In this document: piece after piece, positions 25,063-32,889 of the stretch
Layout: each line of letters starts with the position of its first letter
Numbering within the stretch: the first letter of the stretch is position 1
DNA from: Rhodococcus aetherivorans
Lineage (GTDB): Bacteria; Actinomycetota; Actinomycetes; Mycobacteriales; Mycobacteriaceae
Assembly (NCBI RefSeq): GCF_011058165.1
Contig: NZ_JAALEG010000015.1
Coordinates: 24,658 to 88,657 of the forward strand
DNA: 64,000 nucleotides
Reading direction: 5' to 3'
Program-made: the position numbers and the translations under genes
Notes under the pieces: generated by a model
Seen by the model: the letters and a program-made list of their open reading frames with translations, nothing else
Databases searched by the model: none
What the model was told of the DNA's origin: nothing

Positions 25063-26301
25063 TCAGCGCGTCGACGGCGTGAACGTGATCGGCAGCTTCT
25101 CGCATCCACGGACCTGGGACGAATGGAAGACCGCGGGATTGTCCGGAACGAGCGCGTAGTCGGGAATCCGCTTGTGAATCTCCTCCATGGCGAGCCTCAG
25201 CTCGAGCCGCGCGAGATGGGAGCCGAGGCAGCGATGCGGGCCGGCGCCGAACCCGATGTGGCGGTTGGGGTGCCGTTCGATCTGTAGCTCGTCAGGGTTG
25301 TCGAACTCGTCGTCGTCACGGTTGGCGGAGGTCATCAACACCAAGAGTTGGTCGCCGGCCTTGATCGAGACACCACCGATCTCGGTGTCTCGGGTCGCAC
25401 GCCGGCCGCCGCTCGTGGCAGTCTCGATCCGCAGGATCTCTTCCACCGCCGACGGAATCAGCGTCGGGTCGTCAAGGATCGCCTCGCGCTGCTCGAGATT
25501 ACGAGACAGGTGGATGAGTCCCCAGGCGAGAGCGCCTTGGACGGTGTGGAGTCCCGCGACGAGAAGCAGGAAGAACATCCGGCACAGTTCCTCGTCGGTG
25601 AGCTGCCTGGGTGTTCCTTCGACGTCGAGTGGGGTGTTGATGATCTGCGCCGTGAGGCTCCCGGAGTTGTCGCCGCCGGAGCGGACCCGGGCGACCACCT
25701 GCCCGAAGTACTCGTAGATCTCGCCGGCGGCCTTCGCGCGGGCCTCGGCCGATTCCTCCTCGCTCGCGCCGGGGATGCCCTGGAGCGTGATGTCGGTCCA
25801 CTCCGTGAATTGCGGTGCGTCGCTCAGTGGCCACCCCATGAGCGCAAGGAAGATCCGCGTCGGCAGTTCGTGTGCGAACTCGGAGATGAACTCGCACTCG
25901 CCCTTTTCTGCGAAGTCGTCGATCAGCGCGGTGATGATGCCCCGGATCTCGGGCTCGAGCGCCTTCATTTGCTTGGGACTGAACAGCGGCTGAAGTGCCT
26001 GCCGATAGTAGCTGTGTTCGGGCGGGTCGAGTTCGAGTGGAAGGAATTTGCCCTGCGCGGCATTGAGCAGGTTGTTCGGGAAGCTCGAGAACGTCTCCGG
26101 ATCCTGGAGCACCTGGAGTGCCTCGCTGTATCGGGTGACGACCCAGTGTCCGCCGTGATGTGGGGAGTAGAGGACCGGCCCTTGCTTGCGTAACGCAGCG
26201 ACACGCTCCTGGAACACATCGGCCGGCACGGCCAGGGACGGGTCGTACACATCGAAGTCGGTGATCAGATATGCGGGAATTTCGATCTGTGTCGTGATCA
26301 T
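25063..26301 (-). CDS. Cytochrome P450, paralogue 1 of a three-member set
   Basis: A 412-aa soluble class I P450. The heme loop FGAGPHRCLGSH puts the thiolate at Cys358, and the ExxR motif lies in VEEILRIE. The I-helix reads LVAGLHTVQG, with His252-Thr253 where most bacterial P450s carry Asp/Glu-Thr. It shares YDPSL.VP.DVFQE, PHHGGHW and LDPPEH.YRQALQPLF with the P450s at 39.0 and 40.3 kb. It probably hydroxylates the pathway substrate using ferredoxin, perhaps the one encoded at 38.8 kb. It stands alone on the minus strand, facing the CoA-transferase operon. I do not assign a CYP family number. Confidence 0.92.
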   Translation of the reverse strand: MITTQIEIPAYLITDFDVYDPSLAVPADVFQERVAALRKQGPVLYSPHHGGHWVVTRYSEALQVLQDPETFSSFPNNLLNAAQGKFLPLELDPPEHSYYRQALQPLFSPKQMKALEPEIRGIITALIDDFAEKGECEFISEFAHELPTRIFLALMGWPLSDAPQFTEWTDITLQGIPGASEEESAEARAKAAGEIYEYFGQVVARVRSGGDNSGSLTAQIINTPLDVEGTPRQLTDEELCRMFFLLLVAGLHTVQGALAWGLIHLSRNLEQREAILDDPTLIPSAVEEILRIETATSGGRRATRDTEIGGVSIKAGDQLLVLMTSANRDDDEFDNPDELQIERHPNRHIGFGAGPHRCLGSHLARLELRLAMEEIHKRIPDYALVPDNPAVFHSSQVRGCEKLPITFTPSTR

Positions 26302-26519
26302 CGGCGATCCTTCGCGAGGGGAGTGATCCGGAGAGCGCCTCGGCGGGGAGGGGTCTTCCGGGGAGTCAGGTGATGTGGCGCTGTGACGAGCGCGGGCTGA
26401 CGTGGGGAGGGGCGATTGCCTTGGGACGACGGTAGATCAGTCGTTTCCGACCGGTCAACAGCGTATGTGCTCATGTCTGCGTTTCGCAGGGGAATTGCTG
26501 TCGCGCAGTCGGTGCCCGC

Positions 26520-26561
26520 TTGACCGATTAACCGATAGCATTTAGATTGATCGGTGTGATG
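26520..26561 (+). promoter_or_regulatory. TAGATT-class promoter with 19-bp element, inverted repeat and GTGTGAT
   Basis: TTGACC (26520-26525) and TAGATT (26543-26548) are 17 bp apart. The spacer plus -10 form the cluster element AACCGATAGCATTTAGATT (26530-26548). ACCGAT (26531-26536) and ATCGGT (26550-26555) are perfect inverted arms. GTGTGATG (26554-26561) sits at the expected start of transcription. It lies in the 418-bp gap 26302-26719 between the divergent P450 and cupin genes; 26302-26519 shows no gene and presumably holds the P450 promoter. Confidence 0.65.
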
Positions 26562-26615
26562 CGCAGCACTCGCGTGCTGCGGGTGGGGCGCGTATCACAC
26601 GTAGCACGCGGTGCT
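26562..26615 (+). other. Two small hairpins in the 5' leader of the cupin operon
   Basis: CGCAGCAC-TCGC-GTGCTGCG (26562-26581) is a perfect 8-bp stem directly after the GTGTGATG motif. AGCAC-GCG-GTGCT (26603-26615) is a second, 5-bp stem. They lie in a leader of roughly 165 nt ahead of the cupin gene. I do not recognise a known riboswitch. Confidence 0.4.
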
Positions 26616-26719
26616 TCCCTGTTCGTGTCCGTGAACTGAAATCTGTTGTGGGACAGAACGTACTGTCTGCAATCCCGGCGCCGTTCGTCGTCACAGAATT
26701 GTCTCCCGGAGGGGCAAAC

Positions 26720-27196
26720 ATGGGCTTTCGTCGCGTAATCGCAGTCGAACGCAAGGGCGCGGCCGTGCTCGTCGCCGACGAGCAGATCGAGAGGCTGGAC
26801 GCCGCCGGAATCGACCCCATCTGGCGAACCGACTCCGATCCCGAGGTCCCCAATTCCGGTGAAGTACCGGACGCCGTCGGATTTCCGGATCCGGGCGGAG
26901 TGTGGGTGATCGGCTGGGTGCTCGAGCCTGGTCGCATCGGCGACAGCGACAACGGAATCGTCGTCATGGACGACGAGGATCCGGGGTTTCATCGGACGGA
27001 TTCCGTGGACGTGCACGTCCTTCTCGAGGGTTCGCTCGTGCTCGAACTCGACGACGGTGTGGAGATCGAACTGAATCCCGGCGACACGGTGGTGATCAAC
27101 GGGAACAGGCACCGATGGCACAACCGAGGAGAACGGACCGCTCGGGCCATCGTCACCATCTGCGGCGCGTCACGCAATGACCGACAGGAGAACTGA
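26720..27196 (+). CDS. Cupin-domain protein
   Basis: A 158-aa protein with a C-terminal cupin barrel: HVLLEGSLVLELDDGVEIELNPGDTVVINGNRHRWHNRG (about residues 99-137) carries both cupin motifs with metal-ligand-like Glu and His residues. The N-terminal part (GFRRVIAVERKGAAVLVADEQIERL) is a separate small domain. ATG at 26720 has a near-ideal GGAGGGG 5 nt upstream, so the in-frame GTG at 26648 is rejected. It is the first gene of the second LLM/SDR/Ltp operon. Such single-cupin proteins act as small isomerases or dioxygenases or as ligand sensors; the role here is not clear. It ends 1 bp before the next start. Confidence 0.8.
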   Translation: MGFRRVIAVERKGAAVLVADEQIERLDAAGIDPIWRTDSDPEVPNSGEVPDAVGFPDPGGVWVIGWVLEPGRIGDSDNGIVVMDDEDPGFHRTDSVDVHVLLEGSLVLELDDGVEIELNPGDTVVINGNRHRWHNRGERTARAIVTICGASRNDRQEN

Positions 27197-27197
27197 A

Positions 27198-28421
27198 ATG
27201 GAATCGGCAACCGAGAACACCGGGTCGAACGTGAACTATGCGCCGGCTGCGAGGAAGGCTCCGCTCCGGTGCGGAGTGTTCCTTCCGCCGTACCACAATC
27301 CCCGCCGTAACCCCACGATGGCGATCGAACAGGATCTCCGCCATGTCGAGGATCTCGATCGGCTCGGTTTCCACCAGGTGTGGTTCGGCGAGCATCACAG
27401 CGGTGGATACGAGGTCGGTCCGTCACCGGAACTGATGATCGCGGCAGCTGCACAGCGCACCGAGCGCATCGAGCTGTGCAGCGGTGTCATCTCTCTCCCG
27501 TACCACCATCCGTTGATGGTGGCCGACCGAATCACGTTCTTGGATCACATGACTAGAGGACGCATCAGGATCGGTGTCGGGCCGGGCGCGCTCGTGGCCG
27601 ACTCGCAGATGATGGGCATGGACTACAACCTTCTGCGGCCGCGGATGGAGGAATCCCTCGACGCCATCCTGGAACTGCTCGAGACACCGGGGCCGGTCGA
27701 CCGGAAGACCGAATGGTTCTCCCTCGAGGATGCCCGAGTGCAGCTGGGCCCCTATTCGTACCCCGGCGTGCCGATCACCGTCGCGGCGGCGATGTCCCCG
27801 TCCGGACCCAAGCTGGCCGGCAAGTACGGACTCGGTCTGCTGTCCATCGGTGGCACCAGTGACAAGTCGTTCGAATTGCTCGAGCAGACGTGGGGTATCA
27901 CGACCCACGAGGCGAACGAGCACGGTCGGACGGTCGACCGCGGTGACTGGGCGATCGTCGGCAACATCCACATCGCCGACACCTTCGAGCAGGCCGTCGA
28001 GGACACCCGGTACGGGCTGCGCGACTTCATGGATTACCGCCACGTCGTCACCCCGATGAAAATGATCGAACCCGGCGAAGAAGTCGCGCACGAGGAACTG
28101 GTCCGGCGCGTCAACGAGTCCGGATACGGCTGCATCGGCGATGCGAACGACGCCATCGACTACATCCAGAAGATCATCGACCGCACCGGCGGCTTCGGCA
28201 CCTTCCTCGCGACAGCACACGACTGGGCCGACACCGAGGCCACCTCACGCATGTACCGCATCCTCATGCGCGACGTCATGCCGCGCTTCACGGGCGCCTG
28301 CGAACCGCTGCTGAACTCCTATCACTGGACCCAAGCGCGCAAGGACGGCTTCAGTGAGCGATTCGCGACCGGCATCAGCCAAGCGACGCAGGACTACGAG
28401 CGTGTGAAGAGCGCGCGGTAG
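27198..28421 (+). CDS. LLM-class flavin monooxygenase (limonene monooxygenase-like)
   Basis: A 407-aa luciferase-like protein. RCGVFLPPYHNPRRNPTMAIEQDLRHVEDLDRLGFHQVWFGEHHSGGYE and CSGVISLPYHHPLMVADRITFLDHMTRGRIRIGVGPGAL are typical of the LLM group that includes enzymes annotated as limonene or cyclic ketone monooxygenases. It probably uses reduced flavin supplied by a reductase, for which the gene at 31.6 kb is a candidate. ATG at 27198 has AGGAG 7 nt upstream. It is followed by a carveol-dehydrogenase-like SDR, which strengthens a terpenoid or alicyclic theme. It is only distantly related to the LLM gene at 16.5 kb. Confidence 0.85.
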   Translation: MESATENTGSNVNYAPAARKAPLRCGVFLPPYHNPRRNPTMAIEQDLRHVEDLDRLGFHQVWFGEHHSGGYEVGPSPELMIAAAAQRTERIELCSGVISLPYHHPLMVADRITFLDHMTRGRIRIGVGPGALVADSQMMGMDYNLLRPRMEESLDAILELLETPGPVDRKTEWFSLEDARVQLGPYSYPGVPITVAAAMSPSGPKLAGKYGLGLLSIGGTSDKSFELLEQTWGITTHEANEHGRTVDRGDWAIVGNIHIADTFEQAVEDTRYGLRDFMDYRHVVTPMKMIEPGEEVAHEELVRRVNESGYGCIGDANDAIDYIQKIIDRTGGFGTFLATAHDWADTEATSRMYRILMRDVMPRFTGACEPLLNSYHWTQARKDGFSERFATGISQATQDYERVKSAR

Positions 28422-28472
28422 TCGATCCGGCAAGACCCCGCTCAACACCGTTATCCGACAGCAGGAGAATCG

Positions 28473-29285
28473 ATGACCTCACTCGACGGAAAAGTAGCAA
28501 TCATCACCGGCGGAGCTCGCGGCCAGGGTCGCGCCCACGCGCTCACGCTTGCCGCTGCCGGCGCCAGGATCGTGGTGTGTGACGTCGCCGCACCGATCAA
28601 GAATGTGCAGTATGCACTCGCGACACCGGGGGACCTCGAGGAGACGATCCAGCTGGTCAAGGAAGCCGGGGGTGAGATTGCCGGCATGCAGGCGGATGTG
28701 CGAAGCAGTGCGGACATGAAGGCTGTCGCAGATCTTGCGGTATCGCAATTCGGAAGGATCGACATCCTGCTGGCGAACGCCGGAATCCACGATCACTGCG
28801 AGTCGACGATCGAGATCGAAGACGACGCGTGGCAGACGATGCTCGACGTCAACCTCACCGGAGCGTGGAAGGCGTGCAAGGCTGTCGTACCGGTGATGAT
28901 CGAGGGTGGTCGAGGCGGATCGATCGTGATCACCTCGTCGGTCGACGGACTCGGCGCTTCTCCCTCGTGGGGGCACTACGGCGCCGCGAAGCACGGACTC
29001 CAAGGCTTGAAGGACACACTCGCGTTCGAGCTCGCCGATCACAACATCCGCGTCAACACGGTCAACCCCACAGGGGTCAATTCGCCCATGGCGGAGGGAC
29101 TGTCGAAGGTGTTGCCACACGTGGTGCGGAAGTGGAAGCACAACGACCGCACGAATCTGCTCGACGTGATGATGCTCGAACCACAGGATATCTCCGACGC
29201 CGTGCTGTGGCTCGTGTCCGACGGCGCGAAGTACGTGACCGGGATCGACCTGCCGATCGACGCGGGCTACCTGACCAAGCACTGA
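28473..29285 (+). CDS. Mycofactocin-coupled SDR, carveol-dehydrogenase-like, copy 1
   Basis: A 270-aa SDR with the hallmarks of the mycofactocin-dependent group. ITGGARGQGRAHALTLAAAGARIVVCDV is the cofactor loop, and the extra segment YALATPGDLEETIQLVKEAGG holds NAD non-exchangeably in this family. YGAAK carries the catalytic Tyr and Lys, and the protein ends VTGIDLPIDAGYLTKH. Such enzymes oxidise alcohols (carveol and other terpene alcohols) and pass electrons to mycofactocin. No mycofactocin biosynthesis gene is present in this window. AGGAG precedes the ATG. It lies between an LLM monooxygenase and a DUF35/Ltp pair, fitting oxidation of a hydroxylated ring or side chain. Confidence 0.9.
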   Translation: MTSLDGKVAIITGGARGQGRAHALTLAAAGARIVVCDVAAPIKNVQYALATPGDLEETIQLVKEAGGEIAGMQADVRSSADMKAVADLAVSQFGRIDILLANAGIHDHCESTIEIEDDAWQTMLDVNLTGAWKACKAVVPVMIEGGRGGSIVITSSVDGLGASPSWGHYGAAKHGLQGLKDTLAFELADHNIRVNTVNPTGVNSPMAEGLSKVLPHVVRKWKHNDRTNLLDVMMLEPQDISDAVLWLVSDGAKYVTGIDLPIDAGYLTKH

Positions 29286-29331
29286 CCGACCGGACTTTCT
29301 GCGACACCCGCCCGTAGGGCGAAGGAGCGAT

Positions 29332-29364
29332 ATGCCGATTCACGAAAGCGGTGCGATCCGATGA
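29332..29364 (+). CDS. Possible 10-codon leader ORF coupled to the DUF35 gene
   Basis: AAGGAG followed 4 nt later by ATG opens a 10-codon frame (MPIHESGAIR) whose TGA overlaps the DUF35 ATG (ATGA). The DUF35 gene has no good ribosome-binding site of its own just upstream, so translation of the leader may deliver ribosomes to it. It may be the remnant of a lost upstream gene, since copy 1 of the module has an NTF2-like gene in this place. Confidence 0.4.
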   Translation: MPIHESGAIR

Positions 29365-29843
29365 CACCGGGTCCCGGGGTGGCCCGCGAGTTCCCGGCCA
29401 CCGTCCTGGCCGGTCCGTACGCGGACGGCCTGGACCTGCCGTATTGGGAAGGTCTGCGGGCGGGTGAGCTGCGGCTGCAGAGATGCGGCCGGTGTGGACT
29501 GTGGATCTGGGGACCACGCTGGATGTGCGGACAGTGCCGGGCGTTCGACCCGGCATGGGTCGCCGTGGAACCGGTCGGACGGGTCTTCTCGTGGTCGCGG
29601 ACCTGGCACCCCTTCATCCCGGAGCTGGCCGGCGAACTGCCGTACGTCACGGTTCTCGTCGAGCTCCCGCACGCCGGGGGGCGACGAGTGCTCGGTCTGC
29701 TGGCGGAGAACGACGATGCGGACATCGCCATCGGTGACTCGGCTGCGGGAATCATCCAGCAACCTGCCGACTCGCCCTGGCCGGTGCTCCGCTGGCGCCT
29801 CGCGAGTACTGCGAACGGGACCGAACGGGGAGACGAGCGATGA
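29361..29843 (+). CDS. DUF35 / OB-fold zinc-ribbon protein, copy 2
   Basis: A 160-aa paralogue of the 19.4-kb DUF35 gene. The zinc ribbon is Cys42, Cys45, Cys56 and Cys59 (RCGRC...MCGQC). The shared stretches DGLD.PYW.GL.AGELRLQRC and LPYVTVLVELPHAGGRRVLG show close kinship. It overlaps the Ltp gene by 4 bp (ATGA) and probably forms an aldolase complex with it. The ATG is preceded by a 10-codon leader frame rather than by its own clear Shine-Dalgarno sequence. Confidence 0.87.
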   Translation: MTPGPGVAREFPATVLAGPYADGLDLPYWEGLRAGELRLQRCGRCGLWIWGPRWMCGQCRAFDPAWVAVEPVGRVFSWSRTWHPFIPELAGELPYVTVLVELPHAGGRRVLGLLAENDDADIAIGDSAAGIIQQPADSPWPVLRWRLASTANGTERGDER

Positions 29844-31015
29844 CCGGCTCATTTCTCCGCGGTGCCGCAGCCGTCGTGGGCGTCAGCGAATTCCACTACA
29901 AACGAGGCGAATCGCCCGACAGCGAACTTCGGATGACGTTGCGCGCCATCGTCGAGGCTGCTGCCGAGGCCGGGGTGTCGCCCCGCGAGATCGACGGCTT
30001 CGTCTCGTACGGCGGCGGTGACAACGACGGGACCGTCGTGGGTGCGTCACTGATGTCGCACCGGATCCGCTGGTCCACCATGATCTGGGGTGGTGGCGGT
30101 GGTGGTGCCGCCGCGGCGATCACCAACGCGGCGGTCGCTATCGCAGCGGGCCAAGCACAGTGCGTGGTCGTGTACCGCGCCATGGCACAGCGGGATTCCG
30201 GCCGCCTCGGATATGCCAAGCACCATTTCGACGGTCACATGCTCCCGCACGGAGTCGGATCCCCCGCCCAGGCCTGCGCACTGCGCACCCAGCGGATGCT
30301 CGAGCACGACGGCGTCCCGGAATCCGCGATGAGGTCCCTGGTTCTCGCCGACTACAAACATGCGCAGCAGAATCCGGCTGCCGCGGCGTTCGGGCGTCCT
30401 CTCGACGAGTCGACCTACGAAGCCTCGCGGATGATAGTCGAGCCGTACCGGCTCTACGATTGTTCTCGTGAGAACGACGGAGCCGTTGCTCTGATCCTCG
30501 TCGCTGCCGAGCGCGCCGAGAAGCTCCATCCGAATCCGGCCTACGTGCTGGCCGGCAGTCAGGGCGCGGTAGGGGGCTACGCCGTCGACACGGAGAACGA
30601 TCTCGACTACACCTCGGCGGGATTCTCCGGGGCGGCGGGGGTCGCGGAGAGTCTGTGGGCAGATGCCGACCTCGGTCCCGACCAGGTCGATGTCGTCCAG
30701 GTCTACGAGAACTTCAGTGGTTCCGGGGTGGCCGCGCTGATCGATCACGGGCTGTGCCCACCCGGCGCCGAAGCCGGCAAGGTCATGACCCTCGAGAATC
30801 TGACGGCTCCGCACGGACTGCTCCCGGTGAACACCAGCGGGGGCAATCTCGCAGATTCGTTCGTCAACGGGATGGGGCTGGCAGTCGAGGCCGTGCGCCA
30901 GGTGCGCGGAAGCTCGGCAAACCAGGTGCCCGGGGCGAAGGTGTCCCTGTTCATCGGCGGGCCCATGGCCGCACTCTCGAGTTCGGTACTTCTCTGCACG
31001 CGCGACGTGCTGTGA
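29840..31015 (+). CDS. Ltp-type thiolase homologue, probable retro-aldolase subunit, copy 2
   Basis: A 391-aa paralogue of the 19.8-kb gene, nearly collinear with it. The nucleophile region is MIWGGGGGGAAAAITNAAVAIAAGQAQCVVVYRAM, again without Cys, and NTSGGNLADSFVNGMGLAVEAVRQVRG closes the protein. ATGA overlap with the DUF35 gene implies equimolar synthesis. Having two such pairs in one island suggests two successive aldol cleavages or two related substrates. Inference rests on the known Ltp2/DUF35 aldolase; no assay can be read from sequence. Confidence 0.87.
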   Translation: MTGSFLRGAAAVVGVSEFHYKRGESPDSELRMTLRAIVEAAAEAGVSPREIDGFVSYGGGDNDGTVVGASLMSHRIRWSTMIWGGGGGGAAAAITNAAVAIAAGQAQCVVVYRAMAQRDSGRLGYAKHHFDGHMLPHGVGSPAQACALRTQRMLEHDGVPESAMRSLVLADYKHAQQNPAAAAFGRPLDESTYEASRMIVEPYRLYDCSRENDGAVALILVAAERAEKLHPNPAYVLAGSQGAVGGYAVDTENDLDYTSAGFSGAAGVAESLWADADLGPDQVDVVQVYENFSGSGVAALIDHGLCPPGAEAGKVMTLENLTAPHGLLPVNTSGGNLADSFVNGMGLAVEAVRQVRGSSANQVPGAKVSLFIGGPMAALSSSVLLCTRDVL

Positions 31016-31033
31016 GCTGAAAGGAAGCAGGAC

Positions 31034-31528
31034 ATGAGCACCGACACCGACACCGACATCGATGGCGTCTCGATCGCCCAGCGGATCGTCGGGGCCTGGG
31101 AACTCGTCGAGTACTCGACAACCTCCGATACGGGAAAGGTCGACTACCCGCTGGGTCCCGAGGCTCGCGGACTGATCATCTACTCGGCGGACGGGTACAT
31201 GTCGGCACAGATCATGCGTTCCGGCCGAACCCTCTACCGGACGCGCAACGTGCACAGCGGCGAGATGGGCGAACGAAGCGAGGCCGCCGGGGGGTACCTC
31301 GCCTATTCGGGTCCCTACCGTGTCGACGAGGACAACTCCGCTGTCTGGCACGAGATGGCGGTATCGCTGTTTCCGAACTGGATCGGCGACGACCAGAAGC
31401 GGTACGTGCGCTTCGAGGGTGACGTGATGACCCTGTCGTCGGATCCGCTCGTGTTCCGCACCACCACGCTGTCTCCGGCACTGGTCTGGCGACGGATCAC
31501 ACCCCGCGCGGTACGGACGGCGCCATGA
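31034..31528 (+). CDS. Lipocalin-like domain protein
   Basis: A 164-aa protein resembling the lipocalin-like domain family (Pfam Lipocalin_5). RIVGAWELVEYSTTSDTG starts the barrel, and GLIIYSADGYMSAQIMRSGR, YLAYSGPYRVDEDNSAVWHEMAVSLFPNWIGDDQKRYVRFEGDVMTLSSDPL follow. No signal peptide is visible, so it is probably cytoplasmic. Members often accompany secondary-metabolic or catabolic enzymes and may bind a hydrophobic intermediate. AAAGGAAG upstream of the ATG; it follows the Ltp gene by 18 bp in the same operon. Function is not established. Confidence 0.75.
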   Translation: MSTDTDTDIDGVSIAQRIVGAWELVEYSTTSDTGKVDYPLGPEARGLIIYSADGYMSAQIMRSGRTLYRTRNVHSGEMGERSEAAGGYLAYSGPYRVDEDNSAVWHEMAVSLFPNWIGDDQKRYVRFEGDVMTLSSDPLVFRTTTLSPALVWRRITPRAVRTAP

Positions 31529-31598
31529 GCCCGATGCAGCTCGTTCCTGCAGGCGAGATCCGGGTGCACATAGCACCGGCCAGATGAGAGGACGACAC

Positions 31599-32135
31599 GT
31601 GTCGACTCGAGTGGACAGCAGCACCGGCCCGGCAACGGACACTCGGGCGCTCCGCGACGTCTTGGGACATTTCTGCTCCGGTGTGACGGTGGTGACGGCG
31701 ATGGTAGGCGACGAACCGGCCGGATTCACCTGTCAGTCGTTCTCGGCGCTGTCGCTGGATCCGCCCCAGGTCCTGCTGTGCCCGAGCCGGCGTTCGACGA
31801 GCTGGCCGGCGATTCGTACCGCCGAGACGTTCTGTGTCAACGTACTTTCCTCGGGCCAACACGCTCTCAGTGACCGCTTTGCGAAATCGGGGGGCCGGAA
31901 ATTCGACGGAGTGCGGTGGCGCCCGGCCGAGGGCGGCGCGCCGATCATCGGCGGGGTGGCAGCGTGGTTCGAGGTGGCGCTGGCTGCGGAGCACGACGGT
32001 GGCGATCACCTCATCGCGGTTGCCGACCTCCTCGGCTTCGGGTCCGATCCGACCACGCAGCCACTGGTTTTCCATCGGAGTCGATACGGCGGGGTTGTGG
32101 AACTGAGTCTCGGGTCGATCGAAAGGGGGACGTGA
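31599..32135 (+). CDS. Flavin reductase family protein (two-component monooxygenase reductase)
   Basis: A 178-aa protein of the HpaC/flavin reductase-like family. ALRDVLGHFCSGVTVVTAMVGDEPAGFTCQSFSALSLDPPQVLLCPSRRSTSWPAIRTAETFCVNVLSSGQ covers the FMN-binding split barrel, and the family's C-terminal loop follows. It would supply FMNH2 or FADH2 to a partner oxygenase; the LLM enzyme at 27.2 kb is the nearest candidate. GTG at 31599 has GAGAGG 7 nt upstream and is preferred to the ATG 15 bp earlier. Its stop overlaps the TetR start by one base (TGATG), so enzyme and regulator are co-translated. Confidence 0.87.
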   Translation: MSTRVDSSTGPATDTRALRDVLGHFCSGVTVVTAMVGDEPAGFTCQSFSALSLDPPQVLLCPSRRSTSWPAIRTAETFCVNVLSSGQHALSDRFAKSGGRKFDGVRWRPAEGGAPIIGGVAAWFEVALAAEHDGGDHLIAVADLLGFGSDPTTQPLVFHRSRYGGVVELSLGSIERGT

Positions 32136-32797
32136 TGGGACGACCGGCAAAGCCTCTGATCAGCCGGAGTTCGACGATCGCGGCAAGCATCGAGATCATC
32201 GACACCGAAGGTATGGCTGCGTTCAGCCTGCCGCGCGTGGCCAAACACCTGAACGTGAAAACCTCCTCGCTGTATCACCACTTCGCCGATCGCCGTGAGC
32301 TCATGACAGAGGTGGCGAAGGAGCTCATGACCGGGGCCACGGTGCCCGAGTATTCGTCGGATACCGACTGGGTGGAATGGTTCGTCGAACTCAGCCTCAA
32401 CTACCGCGACGCGATTCTCCGCCATCCCAATGCCGCTCTCGTGCTGGTGCAGTTTCTTCCGCGCGACGTCCTCACGAGAACGTACGAAATGTGTGCCCGA
32501 ATCCTCGAGGACGGGGGCGTACCGGCGCGCCTGCACGTGGTGATCCTGGACGGACTGGAGAAACTGGCACTCGCCACCACTCTGAGCGATCTCATGCGCG
32601 ACCCGGTCGGCAGCACGGAGGTCTTCCCGAATGTCGACGAGCGGAGACACCCGACGCTCACCCGCGCGCTGGCAGCCAACCGATGGTCGTCGCGCGAGCT
32701 CTTCGTGGTAGCGATCCGAGGATTCCTCGCCGGTGTGATGGGTGTGGCCACCGCACCGGTGAGCGACGAAGGTCTGCGGGACCTCGTCGGATCGTAA
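32135..32797 (+). CDS. TetR-family regulator, paralogue A
   Basis: A 220-aa regulator. The N-terminal helix-turn-helix reads AFSLPRVAKHLNVKTSSLYHHFADRRELM (about residues 28-56), followed by a helical ligand domain. It is clearly paralogous to the TetR at 47.8 kb: both begin with PSKPLISR/AKPLISRSS and share PSLYHHFAD, DGLE/MEKL and FPNVD. The two regulators flank the genes that carry the TAGATT elements and are the best candidates for binding them. AAAGGGGGA precedes the ATG. It is the last gene of the cupin-to-flavin-reductase operon, so it probably regulates its own unit. Ligand unknown, possibly a CoA ester. Confidence 0.88.
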   Translation: MGRPAKPLISRSSTIAASIEIIDTEGMAAFSLPRVAKHLNVKTSSLYHHFADRRELMTEVAKELMTGATVPEYSSDTDWVEWFVELSLNYRDAILRHPNAALVLVQFLPRDVLTRTYEMCARILEDGGVPARLHVVILDGLEKLALATTLSDLMRDPVGSTEVFPNVDERRHPTLTRALAANRWSSRELFVVAIRGFLAGVMGVATAPVSDEGLRDLVGS

Positions 32798-32889
32798 GCG
32801 GTAAGCCGTTGCTTCTTATGCCTTCTCGGTGACGAGCAGCTCGGTGTACCGGTGAATTCTGTCAACTCGATGATACGGAGTAAGCCATC

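Noticed and set aside
26648..26719. GTG start giving the cupin protein 24 more residues
   Set aside because: The ATG at 26720 has a near-ideal GGAGGGG at 5 nt; the GTG has no such site.
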